Positions 24,155 through 34,224 of a stretch of DNA of 53,725 bases are shown piece after piece; position 1 is the stretch's first letter, and each line of letters begins with the position of its first letter. Source of the stretch: ZC4RG29 sp032907565 (lineage in GTDB: Bacteria > Bacteroidota > Bacteroidia > Cytophagales > Cyclobacteriaceae); contig JAJJPK010000102.1 in assembly GCA_032907565.1 (NCBI GenBank), positions 1 to 53,725 on the forward strand. Reading direction: 5' to 3'. The notes below the pieces were generated by a model. It was not told where the DNA came from. It saw only the letters and a program-made list of their open reading frames with translations, and did not search any database. The position numbers were made by a program, and so were the translations under genes.

Positions 24155-26104
24155 TCAGAGATCGACGATCTCGTCCTGAACGACATTCTTTTCCTTATCG
24201 AGGATCTCGTACCGTGAATAGTTGCTTTTGTATTCCGGTACGAGTTCCTTCATCAACGCTACCATCTTCAGTTCATTCTTGTCGTTAACCAGGTCGTTGA
24301 ACAGTTCTACATAGCGGTTCACTTCTTCGTACCGGTATTCGCGAACCCGGGCAATCATGATTTTCTCGTGATGGGTCGGTAGCGTATCCTCAGCATTGTT
24401 GAGCAATTCTTCATACAACTTTTCACCTTCCCTCAGGCCGGTGAACACGATCTCGATGTCTTTTCCCGGCTCATAGCCGGACAGCCAGATCATCTTACGC
24501 GCCAGATCCAGGATACGAACTGATTCACCCATATCAAAGATGAAGATCTCTCCTCCCTTGCCCATGGCGCCCGCTTCGAGAACGAGCTGGCAGGCCTCCG
24601 GTATGGTCATGAAGTAACGGGTGATCTCAGGGTGTGTCACCGTAATCGGACCGCCTTGTTCGATCTGCTTCTTGAAAACGGGGATCACGGATCCGTTCGA
24701 TCCCAGCACGTTGCCAAAACGCGTCGTAACAAAACTCGTCTGGAATAGACCAAGCTCGGGCAACGCGTTGTTCAGCGACTGCACATAAATTTCAGCGATG
24801 CGCTTGGAGCAGCCCATGACGTTCGTGGGGTTGACCGCCTTGTCGGTCGAGATCATCACAAACTTTCTGACCTTGTATTCCACAGCGAGATCCGCCAGTA
24901 TCTTCGTTCCCAGGATGTTACAACTGATGGCCTCCGATGGGTTGCTTTCCATCATAGGCACATGCTTGTATGCCGCAGCGTGGAATATGATCTCGGGCTT
25001 ATGTGCATTGAAGATCGATGCAACCCGGGCGCGGTTCGTAATGTCGGCCACATAGGGGAACACACGTGCCCGCTGGCCGCTGATGAGAATTTCGCGCTCA
25101 ATCTCGAAGAGTGAACTCTCCGCCTGGTCGATCAGGATGACAAATGAAGGCTCGTAACGGATGACCTGCCGCACCAGCTCGCTGCCGATCGACCCCGCCG
25201 CACCCGTAATGCAAATTCGCTTGCCGCGTATCTGATTGGCGATGTTGATGTTGTTGAGATGTATTGCGTCCCGCTCGAGCATGTCCTCGATGTTGATGTT
25301 CTTGATCTGGTTGATGCTCAACTCACCCTTTACCAAGCGGTCGGCAGGCGGAACGACGCGCACCTTTACCTGGTTGCGCATACAAATATCGACCAACTCG
25401 TTCTTCCGCTCCGGCGGAAGGTTCTTTACCGTAATGATCAGTTCATCGACGTTAAACGTGTTGATCACATCCTCAAGTTCGCGCTGGGAGGCCCGGAATA
25501 TCCGCGTACCATCGAGGACCTTTCCGATCATATTGTCGTTGTGCTCCACGAACCCGACCACTTTCGCGGCGGCTGAGGAGTCGATTACGTGCTTGGTGAT
25601 GATGCCCGTGTGGCCCGTTCCGAAAATCAATACATTCGAACGCGTCGTCATCCTCCGCTTGTAGTACGAGAAAACGTACTTTACCAGTAGCCGGTAGTTG
25701 AACAGGAAAAGGAAGGAAGCCAGGAAGGAAATGAAAATGACCGAGTACGGTACGAGGTTGTGCAGGACGTTATAGTAGTATATCAGGTTCACTGAAGACA
25801 CAAGAACCAGGTTGAGGATCACCACATAAAAGATCCGTACCCCGTCTTGCACACCGGTATATCTGACGATACCACGGTAACTGTTTGTTACCATAATGGA
25901 AAAAAGGCCACACACAACCTGGATGCCCAGGGCAGCTACGAAATTGTTGGCCAAAATGTCTTCAATGACGAAGCTGAACCGAAGGAGATAGCCAATGACA
26001 GTGGAGACGAGCAAGATGGCCAGGTCGATGAATATGATGATCCACCGCGGGAGAATTTTCAGCTTGTAAATAGTGTCAACGAAAAAATTCCTCTTGCCTG
26101 CCAT
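24155..26104 (-). CDS. Membrane-bound nucleotide-sugar 4,6-dehydratase/epimerase (CapD/WbpM/PglF type)
   Basis: The 649-residue protein has about four N-terminal membrane helices, a first Rossmann-like domain starting at NVLIFGTGHTG and a second, catalytic SDR domain starting at ITGAAGSIGSELVRQV. The catalytic region is MISTDKAVNPTNVMGCSKR, in which methionine replaces the usual tyrosine (the S-M-K triad), as in the large UDP-GlcNAc 4,6-dehydratases WbpM and PglF. It probably makes a 4-keto-6-deoxy sugar nucleotide for surface polysaccharide or glycoprotein glycans. The frame stays open to a GTG at 26125; ATG 26104 is preferred. No other glycan genes are next to it. Confidence 0.93.
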   Translation of the reverse strand: MAGKRNFFVDTIYKLKILPRWIIIFIDLAILLVSTVIGYLLRFSFVIEDILANNFVAALGIQVVCGLFSIMVTNSYRGIVRYTGVQDGVRIFYVVILNLVLVSSVNLIYYYNVLHNLVPYSVIFISFLASFLFLFNYRLLVKYVFSYYKRRMTTRSNVLIFGTGHTGIITKHVIDSSAAAKVVGFVEHNDNMIGKVLDGTRIFRASQRELEDVINTFNVDELIITVKNLPPERKNELVDICMRNQVKVRVVPPADRLVKGELSINQIKNINIEDMLERDAIHLNNINIANQIRGKRICITGAAGSIGSELVRQVIRYEPSFVILIDQAESSLFEIEREILISGQRARVFPYVADITNRARVASIFNAHKPEIIFHAAAYKHVPMMESNPSEAISCNILGTKILADLAVEYKVRKFVMISTDKAVNPTNVMGCSKRIAEIYVQSLNNALPELGLFQTSFVTTRFGNVLGSNGSVIPVFKKQIEQGGPITVTHPEITRYFMTIPEACQLVLEAGAMGKGGEIFIFDMGESVRILDLARKMIWLSGYEPGKDIEIVFTGLREGEKLYEELLNNAEDTLPTHHEKIMIARVREYRYEEVNRYVELFNDLVNDKNELKMVALMKELVPEYKSNYSRYEILDKEKNVVQDEIVDL

Positions 26105-26184
26105 ATGCTTGCGGCGGCGAGCCACGCGTTACGTGTTATTCCTACCTGGTTTGAAATGATAACATGGAAGACCCAACGGGCCAT

Positions 26185-26192
26185 CAAAGATA
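26185..26192 (-). promoter_or_regulatory. Promoter of the nucleotide-sugar dehydratase gene
   Basis: On the minus strand TATCTTTG is a perfect TAnnTTTG match. A TTTG lies 22 bases upstream, close to the usual -33 spacing. The ATG is about 80 bases downstream. Confidence 0.6.
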
Positions 26193-26262
26193 AAAAAGCT
26201 GGAAAACTTTCCTTCAAACGGCACATAAATTAATTGGCGTCACAAACACTCGTAAGGTGCCG

Positions 26263-29200
26263 TCAATTCATCTTGAGGATTCTAATCTTTCCGTGTAGTT
26301 TTTTACCCGCTACAAGAATATAGTAATAGCCCGCAGCCAACCCGGAGAGTTCAACAACCAGGCAACCCCCTTTGTCGCGAACTCCACGCACATTTTTCAC
26401 AAACCGTCCGTCCGCGCTGTAGATTTGCACGCTTTCTTCGTCATTAATTCCAGATCCGCTCAGAAAAAGGGTTTCAGTGGTAGGAATCGGAAAGGCGACA
26501 ATAGTTTCACGTCGCTTATCCGCGTGTGCTTCATTGGTTACGCCGACAACAAGTTGCTCTGGATTGCAATCGTTGGCGGCAGTCGCGGTGCTGTCACCAC
26601 GCGAGATCACCAGTGTGTCGACGACCACACGCGGCGCACACGCGCTTGAGGCGACCAACTCATACCTGTTCTCGCCCACGACGAGCGAGTCCGCCGCAAA
26701 CAACAGCGTGCTGCCGTATGCATGAGCATCAATTGGGGAAATAGCGTAGCCGTCGGTTTCAAGGTAATATTGTACCCCTTCCGAAATGGAGCCGAGCACC
26801 ACGTAAAGCGTGTCGCCGGGACAAACCCGGTCAGGGTATGCGGCAGCGAGTGATGTTGGAACCTCGGATTCAACGATAAGATGAAGTTGCAACCCAGGAG
26901 ATCCGCCCAAAGTCACTTCACCCTGCGCGTCAAAATCATACCGCATACCGGTTTCTTCATCGAAGACTGCAAACGACGCACGCTGAAGCGCACCGTATCC
27001 TTGTATTCGGAAGGTCAGTGTCCGCCCAACGTCGCCATGGATATCCAGCGGTATGTATTCCTCGCATTCCAGGGTTGACACTGCGTGAATTGCGGCGGAC
27101 ACACCCTCGGCAGTCCGGAATGCCAGCGACAACGAATCGTTCTGCATTTTCGGAGCGTCATAGGTGTCGAGTCCGTGCAAAGCGCCTTCGCGAATCCGCA
27201 AGTAGGCGCGATCCATATGGCTGCCTACGCGAAGCGAAAGCTCCAAAAAATCCGGGGGACGCTCGCGATAATATTCGCCGCCGATAGTCGCCTTGGCGTC
27301 TTCGGTGATTATGAGGTAAGGATCTTCTCCTGTTGTTCGCACCCAGAACGACTGCCCCGAGGCGAGAAGTCCGTCGGTGAGGCTGCCGACCTCGCCATCC
27401 CAGTACCTGAACCCTCCATTGAGGTTGTCGCGCACGGCGATGGCAGCACTAACGCGGTGTGAGTCCCATCCTGACGGCCCCCACTGGATCGTTGAAGGAT
27501 ACGGATTGCCTACAAGGTTCCATCCGCGCATGGTTGTGTCGCCTGATGCTGCATACGTCACAGGCAAAGTCAGCGTCCCCTGGTGAACGGTACCGGCAAC
27601 ATCCCAGTTGGTGTCCGTTTGTCCATTCCAATTGAAGAAACAATATCCACGACCCGATTCGAAGCGGCTCTCCTGCGACGTACCCGTTACGGGAAAGGGA
27701 ATCCAATCAGATACTTCCTCGCTGTAGTAGAAGAGTGAAGGCGCATCTTTGGGAAGCGCACCTCCGTAGTCAGCATCGTCAAACGTTCCGGTTACAGGAA
27801 CGTCATCCATCAGATCGGCCACACTAGCGTCTCTCACAGGGGAGCTGATATACCGGTAGCGATCCCCCGGGGCTCCGGCAATGAAGCGCTGCACGACGAC
27901 GTCTCCCACCACGGTACTCCCACCTGCCAGCCGCCCAATGGATGCTGTGCCTTCCGGCGATTCGGAAGACGAGACCAGGACGAGATTGCCGTTGGAAATC
28001 ACCTGCGTGCCCGGTGAATCGATCGATAACATCCCGGTGAGCCGTAACGGTGCCTGAATCACGACCGATCCGGGTGATGCTTGACGTACAACGAGGTCAT
28101 GCACGGTGACGTCCGTCACGTCGATCGACTGCTCGGCCGAACCATTCATCACGAGGGCGGCGAGTGTTAGCGGGCCGTCGCCCTGCAGATCGCCTTGCAC
28201 GGAGATGGTGTACGGTCCGGCGTTAAACTCCGATGCTCCAGTGTTTAGTGTTCCAAACTGAATATCTGAGAGGACAACAGCGCGGGGACTAAGAACCTCC
28301 ACCTGTGTTCCCAGTGAACTGTACGAAAGATATTGTGGGCCGTTTCCGTTGAATATCAATCGCGAATCGGGTCCAAAAGCTATAACACCTTCCACCTGGA
28401 CGTTTCCGCCGGCACCTGCTTGTATCGCTCCTTCTTCATTGAGGCTACCGATACGAAGTGTACCTTCCACCAAGAGATCTCCGCCCGCGGTATTTGAAAG
28501 CAGCGAAGTTCCCAGGTCAACGTCGGCACCTCCCGCTATTATAAAATTGACGTGGCCATCAAACCCAGCCTCGGTATCACGTTCGATGTACAGGTGCTGA
28601 ATGTCACTTCCACCAAAGATTACTGTCCCAGACCCTGTCCCTGCCGCATCGATGCGGCCACTCAAGAAGGTAGCGTCACCTCGCAGCGTGAGTTCTGTTC
28701 TGCCTGTGCCCGACCCTGAAGCCATCCGGAGGCGGTGCTCAGCATCTACCACCAAATCCCCACCGATCGTCACGTTGGCAACTCCCGTTGTGGTGAAGTA
28801 GGACGAAGCACCCGATGTCGACGCGAACACGAAATCGCCGGCCACATCGACGGTACAAGTGCCGCTTTGAGAAAACCAGACTTCGGACGGTCCGGAGATT
28901 ACGAGGTCACCGCCGACGGTCAACTGCATCGTTTGACTTTGCGACAAGCGGAGAATGGCGTTACGGGTTGACGCAATAATAAAGTCGCCCTGTATGGTCT
29001 CCAACATTCCCCTGAACTCGACGAACTCTCCTTGCGCCGGGCATTGGTACACGACGGTACCCCACGGCTGGCGCCAGGCTTCTGAACGCATCGAGACATT
29101 GCCACTGATAATCGGGACTGCGGGTGCCACTGCGCCAGGGGAATACTCCCCTCGCCCGAGGCGCGATGCTCATAAGTGCTGCCTTCGCGAAAAATGGTGT

Positions 29201-29795
29201 TTGCCGCACGCAGGCCTTCGAGGGATATCCCATCATGGCCGATAACGGTACCCCACACTTCAAGCGCACCCGCCCCAATGAGTTGCAAGTCTGTGGAGTC
29301 GCCGTTGACAAGCTGCAGGACGCCGCCCTGCAACACGACCAACCGTCCGTCTTCTACTACGAGGTTGTCGACCGATACGTCGCTGCCGGGAGCAATGGTT
29401 ACCGTGTGGTGTATTTTAACTGATGTGCTGTTGCCTGAAGTAGGCACTACACCGTTTGCCCACGTGGACGGCACGTCCCAGTCTCCGTCGGACACGCTTA
29501 CACATTCCTGTGCGTAGGCTGCTTGCCCCGTGGCGCATACCAGGATGAAAATGCGCAGACGCGATTTTGCACCCTGGTGACGCCGGGACGAGTTTAGCTG
29601 AATTCCGGTCCGCCGTAGTGCAAGGCCACCGACGAGCGCTCCGGCGGCAACAAGCCAGCCGACGCCTGTGAGCGGCACGCGAGGTGCCGGTCGCCTCCCC
29701 TGGTTGGGATCATCGGGCTGTGCACTGGAAACCAGGCAAAGCAGCATCAGGGCGGCAGCAAAACGCAGCCGCAGCATATTCTTTTGAGAGGGCAT
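26263..29795 (-). pseudogene. Large T9SS-exported surface protein, interrupted by a frameshift
   Basis: Two overlapping minus-strand frames are parts of one gene. The upstream part (29795 to about 29120) runs from MPSQKN through ECVSVSDGDWDVPSTWANG, the usual start of Bacteroidota surface proteins with VKIHHTVTI beta-strand repeats. The downstream part (about 29120 to 26263) continues these repeats (GGDLVISG, AGDFVFAS, GGDLVVDA), then a region with VGNPYPSTIQWG. It ends in a type A T9SS sorting domain (AFPIPTTETLFLSG ... GYYYILVAGKKLHGKIRILKMN). The join lies near a CCC run at 29115-29126; restoring one base gives a product of about 1,175 residues. The N-terminus is odd: it contains a signal peptide, a second hydrophobic helix and then another signal-like segment. 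An assembly error or a genuine broken gene are both possible. Confidence 0.75.
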
Positions 29796-30080
29796 GGACG
29801 AATTTAAACAGTCGAGTACCTATCAGGCAATAGCTGGTACGTTATTTTTTGCATAGCCCATACGTTACTGTAAGATGCTCCCGCCGTTTCTGCAAGCCTT
29901 TTGGGGAGGCGGGGGGTCCGGGAGCCCTGAAAACTTTTTTTACCTGAGGAGGGTTACCTTCTGGCGGCTTCCGGCATAAACGGGACGGCTTAAAATGTAC
30001 TATAGTTGGCCAGGGCAAACGATACCGGGTGCATCTGGCATGGTTTTTCAGTATTTCCGAACGAAAAAGTAGCAAACCAG

Positions 30081-30293
30081 ATGAAACAGGTATTTTACAA
30101 TGGGCAATCCTACGAGTACAGGGTGTCCGAAGAGAACGGTGACAAGGTGATATTCCTGTACGACCGAGGGGTGTTGCGCCACCGCCTGAAAGAGAGCGAG
30201 TTGGACAAGAGAACCCTTGTATCCTTTATTCTCGACAACTATTACAACCGCAAGCACGTGCGGCAATCGTCGATTTCGTCGGCCGCCGTCTGA
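30081..30293 (+). CDS. Uncharacterised 70-residue protein
   Basis: This small soluble protein (MKQVFYNGQSYEYRVSEENG at the start) has no family that I recognise. It alternates short beta-like strands (FYNGQSYEYRV, DKVIFLYDRGVLRHRL) with a helical end containing LVSFILDNYYNRKH. I accept it because it has an ATG start, balanced composition and a clean intrinsic terminator 18 bases after its stop. The frame extends upstream to 30006 without another good start. It is divergent from the T9SS protein gene; the 285-base gap between them shows a G-rich patch near 29905-29930 but no other feature I can support. Confidence 0.65.
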   Translation: MKQVFYNGQSYEYRVSEENGDKVIFLYDRGVLRHRLKESELDKRTLVSFILDNYYNRKHVRQSSISSAAV

Positions 30294-30310
30294 TTAAAAC
30301 AATGCGGAAA

Positions 30311-30348
30311 GAAGTTCAGGCCGCACAAGCGTCCTGAACTTCCTTTTC
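30311..30348 (+). terminator. Intrinsic terminator after the 70-residue gene
   Basis: A perfect 10-bp stem, GAAGTTCAGG with CCTGAACTTC, encloses an inner CCGC/GCG pairing and is followed by CTTTTCT. It ends the small gene's transcript. The roughly 240 bases from here to the YceI gene hold nothing else I can name. Confidence 0.7.
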
Positions 30349-30591
30349 TGACAAATTTTCCGTCCCCGCCGCCGTCCTGACTGCTGGAATTGCAGTTCAA
30401 GGCAGGTCGAAATTCCCCAGATTTCCCCACTTTTCCACGAATTGGCCGGTAGCCTTACAGCTGCCGAGGCCGGGTTTTATCTTAACACGACCGCTACCCG
30501 GCAACGCAGCTCAGCGCTCAGGCAACTATGACGCCTCTTCGGCTGTATTGACGAAAAAAGCACCTCGGGCACCATACACTAGTTAATTCTC

Positions 30592-31128
30592 ATGCGCATC
30601 ATTTTTTCCGCGCTGCTGTTGTTGCTGGCAGTCAGCCACACTTTTTCACAGCGTTACATTGCCGAGCATGGCATTATCTCCTTCTTCTCGGATGCTCCTG
30701 TTGAAGACATCACCGCAACGAACCGGAATGTAACCAGTATATTTACTGCATCGACGGGCGCCATTGCCTTCTCGGTACCTATACGTGACTTCGAATTTGA
30801 AAAGAAGCTCATGAAGGAGCACTTTAACGATAAGTACATGGAATCCGACCGGTTTCCGCGTTCCACATTTTCCGGGACCATTACCGGGTATTCCATGACT
30901 GCTACGGGTCCGCAACGGGTTAGGGCACAAGGCAAGCTCACGATTCACGGAATTGTGAAGGAGATCGATGTGCCTGGTAGCCTCGAAGTAAAAGACGGCG
31001 TTATTCAAATGAAGACGCGTTTCAACGTACTTCTCGCCGATTACGGCATCCGTATTCCCCAACTGCTCTGGGAGAACATCTCGGAAGAAATTCAGATCAC
31101 AGTTGACCTTACATACAATCCAAAATAG
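30592..31128 (+). CDS. YceI-family periplasmic lipid-binding protein
   Basis: The 178-residue protein has a signal peptide (cleavage probably after HTFS) and a YceI-like beta-barrel, a lipocalin-like fold that binds isoprenoid or other lipid ligands. Family features are ISFFSDAPVEDI, VPIRDFEFEKKLMKEHFNDKYMESDRFPRSTFSG and LTIHGIVKEIDVPG. It is followed 5 bases later by the DUF5777-like gene, a pairing I have seen in Bacteroidota (from memory), so the two probably act together in the envelope. Confidence 0.9.
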   Translation: MRIIFSALLLLLAVSHTFSQRYIAEHGIISFFSDAPVEDITATNRNVTSIFTASTGAIAFSVPIRDFEFEKKLMKEHFNDKYMESDRFPRSTFSGTITGYSMTATGPQRVRAQGKLTIHGIVKEIDVPGSLEVKDGVIQMKTRFNVLLADYGIRIPQLLWENISEEIQITVDLTYNPK

Positions 31129-31133
31129 ACACT

Positions 31134-32030
31134 ATGCGACGCTTCATTACGGTTTTGTTTTGTTTTATCACATCCTTTCTGTACGCACAGGAAGATCTGT
31201 TGGAAGAACTAGAGCAAGTGCAGGGCGAACAAACGGACCTCACGCTGCAGACGTTCAAGGGGACAAGACTCATCAACGGCCATTCCGTGGAAACGAAGCC
31301 GGGCGGCGCGCTGGAATTCATTATCTCACACCGCTTCGGTACGTTGAATAGCGGTTCGTACAACCTTTGGGGCCTGGATGCCTCCACCATTCGCCTGGGT
31401 CTCGAATACGGCCTTACCGATCGCCTCGGTATCGGTGTTGGCCGTAGCAGTTACGACAAGAGTTATGATGGCTATCTAAAATATAAGCTGTTGCGCCAAG
31501 CCTCGGGGGCGCAAGCCTTTCCCTTCACGCTGACGCTGCTGGCCAGCGCGCAATACAAGACCAATAAGAGCGGAGCCGATGAGGGGCTGAGTTCCAGCGA
31601 CCGGACATCTTACGCTGTCCAGGCGCTGCTCGCCCGGAAAATTTCTTCCGGCTTTGCGATCCAGCTTGCACCGGTGCTCGTCCATCGTAATGCTGTAGAC
31701 CAGGAGTTGTTTGTCAACGATCTCGTTGCACTGGGTATCGGCGGTCGCGCCCGCATCACGCGCAGTGTATCTCTCCACCTTGAGTATTATGCACGCCTGA
31801 ACGAAAAGCAAGGCAACCCGAACTATGACGCCATCGGTGTGGGAATAGACATTGAAACGGGTGGCCACGTATTCCAGTTGGTGTTCACCAACACGATTGG
31901 TATGATGGAGCGGATTGTGGTAGCCGAAACGAATGAGGATTTCTTCGACGGCGACATCCACTTCGGCTTCAACATCACGCGGACGTTCCAGATATCGAAG
32001 AAGGCACGGCAGTCGGGAAGAGACTGGTAG
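31134..32030 (+). CDS. DUF5777-like outer-membrane beta-barrel protein
   Basis: The 298-residue product has a signal peptide (cleaved after FLYA) and alternating hydrophobic beta-strands consistent with an outer-membrane barrel. Conserved stretches are TFKGTRLINGHSVET, GGALEFIISHRFGTLNSG and LGLEYGLTDRLGIGVGRSSY, which I associate with the DUF5777 family. It starts 5 bases after the YceI gene. Its stop is directly adjacent to the stop of the convergent sensor gene, with no bases between. The function is unknown. Confidence 0.85.
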   Translation: MRRFITVLFCFITSFLYAQEDLLEELEQVQGEQTDLTLQTFKGTRLINGHSVETKPGGALEFIISHRFGTLNSGSYNLWGLDASTIRLGLEYGLTDRLGIGVGRSSYDKSYDGYLKYKLLRQASGAQAFPFTLTLLASAQYKTNKSGADEGLSSSDRTSYAVQALLARKISSGFAIQLAPVLVHRNAVDQELFVNDLVALGIGGRARITRSVSLHLEYYARLNEKQGNPNYDAIGVGIDIETGGHVFQLVFTNTIGMMERIVVAETNEDFFDGDIHFGFNITRTFQISKKARQSGRDW

Positions 32031-34076
32031 CTATTTGCGTTTTCCTTTGTCGACTTTCTTTTCGGCTTCAGCAAGCCGGGCTTCAAGGTCACGGATGCGG
32101 GCACGGCTTTCCTCCTGCATGTCAGTCAGAGTTTTTTCCTTCTCCCGCAATTCAATTTCCGTACGCTTGAGGTCAGTGACGTCGCGCGATATCCCGAATG
32201 TGCCCACCACAGCACCCTGTGCATCTGTGAGGGGCATCTTCGTTGTAGAAACGTAGTGTTCCGAGCCATCCTTCAGCACTTCGCGTTCGACGTAGTCGAC
32301 TTTAGGCATGCGGGTCCGCATTATCGTCTGCTCGTCTTCCAGCGCCTCCCGGGCATGCACCTCATCCTGGAAGTCGAAGTCAGACTTGCCGATGAGATCG
32401 GCGGGGTCTTTTCCGAAATGGGTGGCGAGGTACTTGCTCACCCGAATAAACCGGCTTTCGCGATCCTTGAAATATATGGCTTCCGGTATGTTGTCCATCA
32501 ACGCACTGAAGAGGTACTTCTCCACTTCCAGTTCGTGGCGGAGTTGGTTCAGTTCGTTTACCTGCCGGTGCATTTGTTCCTGTGTTGCTTCCAGCTCCTC
32601 CATGTTCTGGCGCATCTCTTCCTCCTGTGCCCTGACTTCCTCGGCCTGCTGTTGAGCGTTCTGCAATAACGTCCGCATCCGTTCGGACGACCGAACGGAT
32701 ATCAGTGATGCAGCAAGGCTCTCTCCTACCTTTTCCAAAAACTCGATGTGATGGGGCTTGTACTCGTTTAATGAAGCCAGTTCGAGAATGCCTTCTATCT
32801 TGTCGTTTGCGATGAGCGGCACGAGCACAATGGATCGCGGCTCGGTTTCTCCCAATGTCGACGAAATCGTGAGGTATCCTGAAGGGACCTCACGAAGGTG
32901 CACGGTCTGGCGTTCCAGGAACGTCTGCCCTACCAGCCCCTCGCCTATCGCGACCTTTTGCGTGATGAACTTCTTGCGCTCGTACGCATAGCATGCCTTG
33001 AGTTCCAGAAAATGTTCTTCGCCTTCTTCCTCTTCGATGATGAACAGTCCGCCGATCCGGGCATCGAGGTATTTCACTACGGCAGAGATGAAGGCGTCGG
33101 TCAGCGACTGCATGTCGTGTTGATTCTTCTGAATGATGGCACCGAATTTTGAGAGGCCTTCAGTCATCCACATTCGTATCTCGTCTTCCTCTTTTACCTT
33201 CTTCATCAATTCCCTCATGCGGATGAGTTCCCCGGCGATGTTATCCCGATTCGCCTCGCGGTTCGCGTCGTCCATACCTTCCCACCGAACCTCGTAGTTT
33301 TTCTTCGATACTTCCTGGATGAAACCTGCTGCCTGCCTGAGGTTGTTCAGCAGGCGGGTTCTCACAGCTTCCTCGTCTTCGAGGTTGACATCTTCAAGGG
33401 AGTCAAACACGTACTTCCGGTTGCTCTCGTCTATGGCGCGGTTAAGATTCACCAGCCGACGCTTCATTCGGCGTACGCGTGCCGGTAGTACCAGTGCCAG
33501 CGGCACACATGCGAGCAGTACGATCTGCACGATCAGCGCGCTGGTAAACGTTTTTTCGAGGGAGGCGCGGGTAGGACTTCCCTTTATGTACGCTTCAAGC
33601 ATACCGAAGTCGCGATGTACCGCGTCAAAAGCAGACGCCAGTGTCGTAAGGCTGGGGCGTACAGTTGTCGAATCGGGAGACAGAAAAAAATCCAGGAAAT
33701 GTCGATGGGTCTTGAGTACGTCGTTCACGGCTCGTTCCATTCTGCCCGTCAGCGCCTCATCGAAGCCCGTCTTCCGGAGGTTGTATGTTAGGCTATCGTA
33801 CGCTCTTTCCAGGCCGCCAACAGCGTTTTCATATTTGCGGATGGTGCCGTCGTCGTTCCAGAGCAATGCTTCCCGCGCAAGGAAATCGGCGTGAACAGCT
33901 TCAGATTGCAGTGTACGGAGGTATCCTTCGGCCCTTTCGGCCCGGTTGCGCTCATCCTCGGAGGTCCTGTGTACGACCGAAAGATAGAACACGAGAGCCG
34001 AGTTGGCGAGAATGGCAATTCCCAGGACATACCCTGCGACTGCCAGGCCGTACGACCTCAGCCAATGCTTTATCAT
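32031..34076 (-). CDS. Membrane sensor with CHASE3-like, GAF and PAS domains and no output domain
   Basis: The 681-residue protein has membrane helix 1 at about 11-34 and a helical extracytoplasmic domain of the CHASE3 type at 35-175. Helix 2 (178-198) is followed by a linker with amphipathic helices, a GAF domain (about 318-460), a coiled coil (about 463-520) and a PAS domain (about 521-638, ALMDNIPEAIYFKDRESRFI to FGISRDVTDLKR). A short C-terminal coiled coil ends it. There is no histidine kinase, GGDEF, EAL or phosphatase domain. It probably passes a signal to a partner protein by contact. ATG 34076 is preferred to the TTG at 34115. Confidence 0.88.
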   Translation of the reverse strand: MIKHWLRSYGLAVAGYVLGIAILANSALVFYLSVVHRTSEDERNRAERAEGYLRTLQSEAVHADFLAREALLWNDDGTIRKYENAVGGLERAYDSLTYNLRKTGFDEALTGRMERAVNDVLKTHRHFLDFFLSPDSTTVRPSLTTLASAFDAVHRDFGMLEAYIKGSPTRASLEKTFTSALIVQIVLLACVPLALVLPARVRRMKRRLVNLNRAIDESNRKYVFDSLEDVNLEDEEAVRTRLLNNLRQAAGFIQEVSKKNYEVRWEGMDDANREANRDNIAGELIRMRELMKKVKEEDEIRMWMTEGLSKFGAIIQKNQHDMQSLTDAFISAVVKYLDARIGGLFIIEEEEGEEHFLELKACYAYERKKFITQKVAIGEGLVGQTFLERQTVHLREVPSGYLTISSTLGETEPRSIVLVPLIANDKIEGILELASLNEYKPHHIEFLEKVGESLAASLISVRSSERMRTLLQNAQQQAEEVRAQEEEMRQNMEELEATQEQMHRQVNELNQLRHELEVEKYLFSALMDNIPEAIYFKDRESRFIRVSKYLATHFGKDPADLIGKSDFDFQDEVHAREALEDEQTIMRTRMPKVDYVEREVLKDGSEHYVSTTKMPLTDAQGAVVGTFGISRDVTDLKRTEIELREKEKTLTDMQEESRARIRDLEARLAEAEKKVDKGKRK

Positions 34077-34182
34077 GGTGCTTGCTTGTTTGACATGCCC
34101 GGAATCCCGGGTCAATAGAGGAGAATTTCAGGCACAATAAAAAAATAAGATGGCCCGAAACCTTACAGGCAACATTTATTGG

Positions 34183-34212
34183 ATGCAGACGCAGTCATTA
34201 CTGCGTCTGCAT
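34183..34212. other. 12-bp perfect hairpin between the sensor and DUF5684 genes
   Basis: The arms ATGCAGACGCAG and CTGCGTCTGCAT enclose the loop TCATTA. It lies between the end of the DUF5684-like gene and the start of the sensor gene, both on the minus strand. Neither side has a strong T-run, so it may be a weak terminator, an mRNA-stabilising hairpin or a protein site. Its GCAGAC core resembles the hexamer arrays elsewhere in the window. Confidence 0.6.
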
Positions 34213-34224
34213 TTACATCTGAAA

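Noticed and set aside
29842..30075. Minus-strand 77-codon frame upstream of the T9SS protein
   Set aside because: Basic, proline-rich, without a family or start context. It overlaps the promoter region of the 70-residue gene.
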